Positions 15,676 to 18,658 of a stretch of 18,658 nucleotides of DNA are shown here, piece by piece. The stretch comes from an uncultured Lachnospiraceae bacterium (lineage in GTDB: Bacteria; Bacillota; Clostridia; Lachnospirales; Lachnospiraceae). The position numbers and the translations under genes were made by a program. A model generated the notes under the pieces. The model saw only the letters and a list, made by a program, of their open reading frames with translations, had not been told where the DNA came from and made no database searches. Each line of letters begins with the position of its first letter. The first letter of the stretch is position 1. The stretch covers positions 1-18,658 of the forward strand of contig CAMWWJ010000022.1 in the NCBI GenBank assembly GCA_947177925.1. The letters are read 5' to 3'.

Positions 15676-17874
15676 TCAGCCATTACCTTCAGAAAAATAC
15701 AAGTTAATATCCACATTCCCAGAAACTCCGGGCACCGTTCCCTTTTCTGTATACTGCCACATTTTATATTGATAGGGATACAGAGGTTTTTCCTGATAAT
15801 CCGCATACCAAAGCTCGTAGTCAGACAGCTTCTCTAAGCGCAGTACCGTGGTAAGCCTTTTGGCGTTTGCATAAATCATGGGCGTATAGCCGGATTGTTT
15901 GATTCTCTCGCAAAATGCAATGGTAATATTGGTCAGCTCCATGGGAGTCAGTTCGTCTGTCCTTGCTTCTGCATAGTAAATAGGTTCCGTGTCAAATACA
16001 ATTGGCATGTCGATCTGATGACCTTCCAACTTGCTTAATACAAATTCTGCTTCTTCCACAGCTTCTTCTTCCGTAATTGCTGTCGAAAAGAAATAGACTC
16101 CTGTTTTTAAGCCTGCCGCCTGGGCATTTTGAAGATTCTCATAAAATCTTTCATCTACTACCATCTCTCCCGATTCATAGCCCCGGATTCCAATTCGTAT
16201 CATGGCAAATTCCATTCCGCTTTCCTTAACAGCCTGCCAGTCGATGCTTCCTTGAAATTTTGAAGCATCAATGCCGCGGATTGCCGAAATGCCTTTGTCA
16301 TCCTTATATGCCTTATAACCGTTTTCTTCCGTAAGAAAACTGAAATCATACTGATTTCTCGGCACATCCTCCAAGGTTTCCACACGCAGGTAGCCTTCCG
16401 CTATGTCATATACGATTTCGGTCTGCTTTTTCTGCTCCAGCAATACATTTGCCTCTTCCTGGGACATTTTATCCTCTTCCTTCAAAAAGCTCTCCAATAA
16501 AACCGGTTCCTGTTCTTCTTTTTCCTGCTCCTTTAATGGCGCTTCCCCTTCCGCTTCCATTCCGGCAATTGTTTCTACTTTGTTGTTCATCTGATTCATA
16601 CCAAACATATGAATGCCATGAACCGCACCAAACAGGAAAAGGGCTGCTCCCAGATAAATGGCAATGGTCTTTTTTATCTTTTCTTTTTTTCCCTGCACAT
16701 GCAGCGTAACGCCTAATAAAAAAGCGATGATCAAGACCATGACAAGGAAGATGGACATGTTCTTTTTATAATTGGAAGCAGACGCTTCATCCCTTCCCCA
16801 AAAGGACCTTGCAAAAGAGCTTCCTTCCGTTTCCTCACGATTCTCCGGTAAAACTTCCTCTCCTTCTTCCTCTTCTCCTGTTTCCGTTTCTAAAACAGGC
16901 TCTCCGAATTTTAATAGATTCGTTTCACTTCCTACCGTATGTCCATTATAGATTTTGGCAACCAGCCGGTCTCCCTGCCTGATTCCCTCAATGCTTGCAA
17001 TCATGCTGCCATCACTTCCCTGCCAGGGCAGCAGCTCTGAGTAGGTTTCTCCCCCGTCAAGGCTGTAAGAATAGTATGCGATCTTGCTTTCTTCCTCCCT
17101 TGCGGAAAGCAGAAAGCTGGCAGTCATCCCCTGCTCTTTTTCCTGCTCTTCGTTCTCCGTAGAAATCTCCGTAGAAGAAATCATGGTGATCCTGGCATCC
17201 ACCGGTCCCGTTGTATCGCTTCCAATGGGCTCCTCCGGTATGTAATAGCCGTTTTTTACATAGTTGCTGTAATCCACGCCCAAAACTTCCGACTTGAGCC
17301 CATAGTACTTTGCCACAGCCCTTGCATCCAGCTGCCCGAACCTCTGCAAATCTTCTTTGGTTTCTATGTAAGGCGTATCGGTCTTATAATCCGCATAGCA
17401 ATGCTCCACTATCATAGCTGGAATATCCAGTGCCGCAGACTCTCGGATAATCCCATAGTAATCCGTGCCCCGGTCATTGAGCCTGGTCTTTACCCCTCTT
17501 GTATGAAGACCGATTCCTTCAAATTCTTCTAAAAAGATATCTCCCAAAGAACGCATCTGCCGGTAGGCAAGTCCCTTGGAAGGAACCCATACCTCAGAAC
17601 CGAAATTGGTATGTTCTTCGGACATGTTAAAATGAAGGCTGATGAGAACATCAGCCCCTGCTTCCTTTCCATACCGGGCACGATCCTTTAAGGACATCCC
17701 CCTGGCATCTTCATTTGTCAAATATACATTCACATGATCATATTTCAAAAGTTCGTCCCGCATGGCATTGGCAACGATCAGGTTCATTTCCTTCTCAATG
17801 TGTCCGTTATGATTCAGTCCCAGGTTGTCTCCACCATGCCCCGGGTCTAATACAATTGTAATTCCATCTGGCAT
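15676..17874 (-). CDS. Double peptidoglycan hydrolase: Amidase_3 - membrane hairpin - GH25 muramidase
   Basis: A 732-residue fusion. Residues 4-192 are a zinc N-acetylmuramoyl-L-alanine amidase (Amidase_3): His13 in DPGHGG, Glu27, His81 in SLHFN and catalytic Glu157 in IVEHCY. Residues about 220-326 look like a beta-sandwich, followed by an acidic Glu-rich linker. Two membrane helices (about 374-394 and 403-424) are joined by a short basic loop (QGKKEKIKK). After an acidic stalk, residues about 531-732 form a GH25 lysozyme: DASKFQGSIDW (536-546), the Asp628/Glu630 pair in VFDTEP, and VDINLY at the end. No signal peptide exists: the amidase fold begins at residue 4, and the frame upstream runs 32 codons to a stop without any ATG, GTG or TTG. 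The gene starts 16 nt after the DUF1836 gene, with only a weak ribosome site, so coupling is likely. Confidence 0.92.
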   Translation of the reverse strand: MPDGITIVLDPGHGGDNLGLNHNGHIEKEMNLIVANAMRDELLKYDHVNVYLTNEDARGMSLKDRARYGKEAGADVLISLHFNMSEEHTNFGSEVWVPSKGLAYRQMRSLGDIFLEEFEGIGLHTRGVKTRLNDRGTDYYGIIRESAALDIPAMIVEHCYADYKTDTPYIETKEDLQRFGQLDARAVAKYYGLKSEVLGVDYSNYVKNGYYIPEEPIGSDTTGPVDARITMISSTEISTENEEQEKEQGMTASFLLSAREEESKIAYYSYSLDGGETYSELLPWQGSDGSMIASIEGIRQGDRLVAKIYNGHTVGSETNLLKFGEPVLETETGEEEEGEEVLPENREETEGSSFARSFWGRDEASASNYKKNMSIFLVMVLIIAFLLGVTLHVQGKKEKIKKTIAIYLGAALFLFGAVHGIHMFGMNQMNNKVETIAGMEAEGEAPLKEQEKEEQEPVLLESFLKEEDKMSQEEANVLLEQKKQTEIVYDIAEGYLRVETLEDVPRNQYDFSFLTEENGYKAYKDDKGISAIRGIDASKFQGSIDWQAVKESGMEFAMIRIGIRGYESGEMVVDERFYENLQNAQAAGLKTGVYFFSTAITEEEAVEEAEFVLSKLEGHQIDMPIVFDTEPIYYAEARTDELTPMELTNITIAFCERIKQSGYTPMIYANAKRLTTVLRLEKLSDYELWYADYQEKPLYPYQYKMWQYTEKGTVPGVSGNVDINLYFSEGNG

Positions 17875-17890
17875 AACCGCTAATCTCTTT

Positions 17891-18541
17891 CTATTTTTCT
17901 TTATTTTTTTCCTTAGGCTCCTTCTTTCCTGCTGCCTTGCCTTCGGTCCCGGACTTTCCCATATTATCGATCATTTTTTCAATCATCTGCTTTTTTACGT
18001 ATACGTCAAAGCTCAGCATACAGATAAAAGCAAACTGCTGCAGAAATTCCCGGCTCTCCTCCGGCGCCTCTAAAAAGGTCTCTTCCGCCTTCCTAAACTT
18101 TTCGACAACGTCTTCTTTCATCCGTTCTATTTCTGCTCTTTCCAGGCTGAAGACCTCATTATATATGTCCTCTAAACCAAGTCCCTCTTTTTCATAAAAA
18201 AACCGCCCGGTTAAAGGCTCCAAAAGCTTGCTGATATCGCCTATGGATAAGATTCCCTTAAAATAGTATATAAAAATAAGGAGCAGCATATGTTCCTTTG
18301 TATATTTCTTTTTTACGGGAGGAGGCAGTAAATTGTTTTTTGCATAATTATTGATCATCGTTTTGGTCAGGATCTTATCTTCCTCCGGATGTCTTGCTGT
18401 GCTTTTCATCTTCGTGTCCATAAAAGTCGTGACCTGATCCATGTATAAATCTATGTTTGGAATGTCTTCTGTTTTTACATAGTCGATTCGTTCCAGACTT
18501 TCCAGTATGCTGTTTAATAAATCTTCTGTTACGATTTCCAT
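17891..18541 (-). CDS. DUF1836 domain-containing protein
   Basis: A 216-residue cytoplasmic-looking protein with no signal or membrane helix. Residues about 25-135 match DUF1836: IPNIDLYMDQVTTF (27-40), KILTKTMINNYAKNNLLPPPVKKKY (56-80) and LLLIFIYYFKGILSIGDI (86-103). The TKTMINNY...LLPPP pattern recalls the winged-helix part of MerR-type regulators, so DNA binding is possible, but the family's function is unknown. The C-terminus is a charged Lys/Glu tail. The start has GAGGTG 8 nt upstream and a near-consensus promoter. The peptidoglycan hydrolase follows after 16 nt, so they likely form one transcript, and this protein might regulate it (inference). Confidence 0.9.
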   Translation of the reverse strand: MEIVTEDLLNSILESLERIDYVKTEDIPNIDLYMDQVTTFMDTKMKSTARHPEEDKILTKTMINNYAKNNLLPPPVKKKYTKEHMLLLIFIYYFKGILSIGDISKLLEPLTGRFFYEKEGLGLEDIYNEVFSLERAEIERMKEDVVEKFRKAEETFLEAPEESREFLQQFAFICMLSFDVYVKKQMIEKMIDNMGKSGTEGKAAGKKEPKEKNKEK

Positions 18542-18563
18542 CTGTTTTTCACCTCTTCACTAG

Positions 18564-18592
18564 ATTATACGGTATTTAAAACTATTTGTAAA
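18564..18592 (-). promoter_or_regulatory. Sigma-A promoter of the DUF1836-hydrolase operon
   Basis: On the minus strand TTTACA (18592-18587), a 17-nt spacer and TATAAT (18569-18564) match 11 of 12 consensus positions. The start would be near 18557, giving a leader of only about 16 nt that just holds the ribosome site. A TTTGTA-N4-TACAAA inverted repeat (18600-18585) overlaps the -35 box and could be an operator. Confidence 0.8.
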
Positions 18593-18658
18593 CATACAAA
18601 GTTTTTTTGAGTTTCCCCATTTTTAACAACCAGATTACCCGAAAGCCTCTATTCCAAA

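Noticed and set aside
17904..17910. A7 run near the DUF1836 stop that could shift ribosomes or polymerase into the hydrolase frame
   Set aside because: The frames would join, but a cytoplasmic DUF1836 fused to a wall amidase makes little sense, and the run may simply reflect the Lys-rich tail; no stimulatory structure is evident.

Overview
The window is a low-to-mid GC Firmicutes chromosome segment. The gene order, the protein families (DUF1836, DUF6273 with Big_2 repeats, GH25 fused to an amidase) and the short NusA without C-terminal AR domains suggest a Clostridia member, most likely Lachnospiraceae. This is an inference, because no marker here settles the genus. Every credible gene is on the minus strand, so transcription runs from high to low coordinates.

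Layout in transcription order: (1) 18541-15676, a DUF1836 protein followed 16 nt later by a two-headed peptidoglycan hydrolase (Amidase_3, two membrane helices, GH25 muramidase), behind a near-consensus promoter. (2) 15675-15160, a 516-nt non-coding interval. It holds an unassigned 165-nt stretch, a 158-nt element closed by a perfect 35-bp inverted repeat, an AT-rich tract, the presumed rimP promoter and a strong intrinsic terminator within the rimP leader. (3) 15159-6943, the conserved transcription/translation operon rimP-nusA-ylxR-ylxQ-infB-rbfA-nrnA-truB-ribF, with overlaps or short gaps throughout except for an 86-nt gap between rimP and nusA. (4) 6866-5214, a Na+/phosphate symporter-family protein with a PhoU-like tail, with its own candidate promoter. 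(5) 5023-3869, a secreted SH3b/NlpC-P60 endopeptidase with a consensus sigma-A promoter and a TGTAAC-N5-TGTAAC direct repeat matching the WalR box. (6) 3728-33, a 1231-residue secreted protein with a DUF6273 domain and three Lys-rich C-terminal Ig-like domains.

How the genes work together: the central operon couples 30S maturation (RimP, RbfA), transcription elongation and termination (NusA), initiation (IF2), tRNA modification (TruB), nanoRNA turnover (NrnA) and flavin synthesis (RibF). Its leader terminator is placed as expected for NusA feedback control, as known from Bacillus subtilis. The flanks are cell-envelope genes: two peptidoglycan hydrolases, a surface protein and a transporter. 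No tRNA, rRNA, CRISPR array, transposase or phage gene was seen. The best candidates for undescribed biology are the 158-nt palindromic element (possibly with its 165-nt neighbour) and the signal-less double hydrolase.
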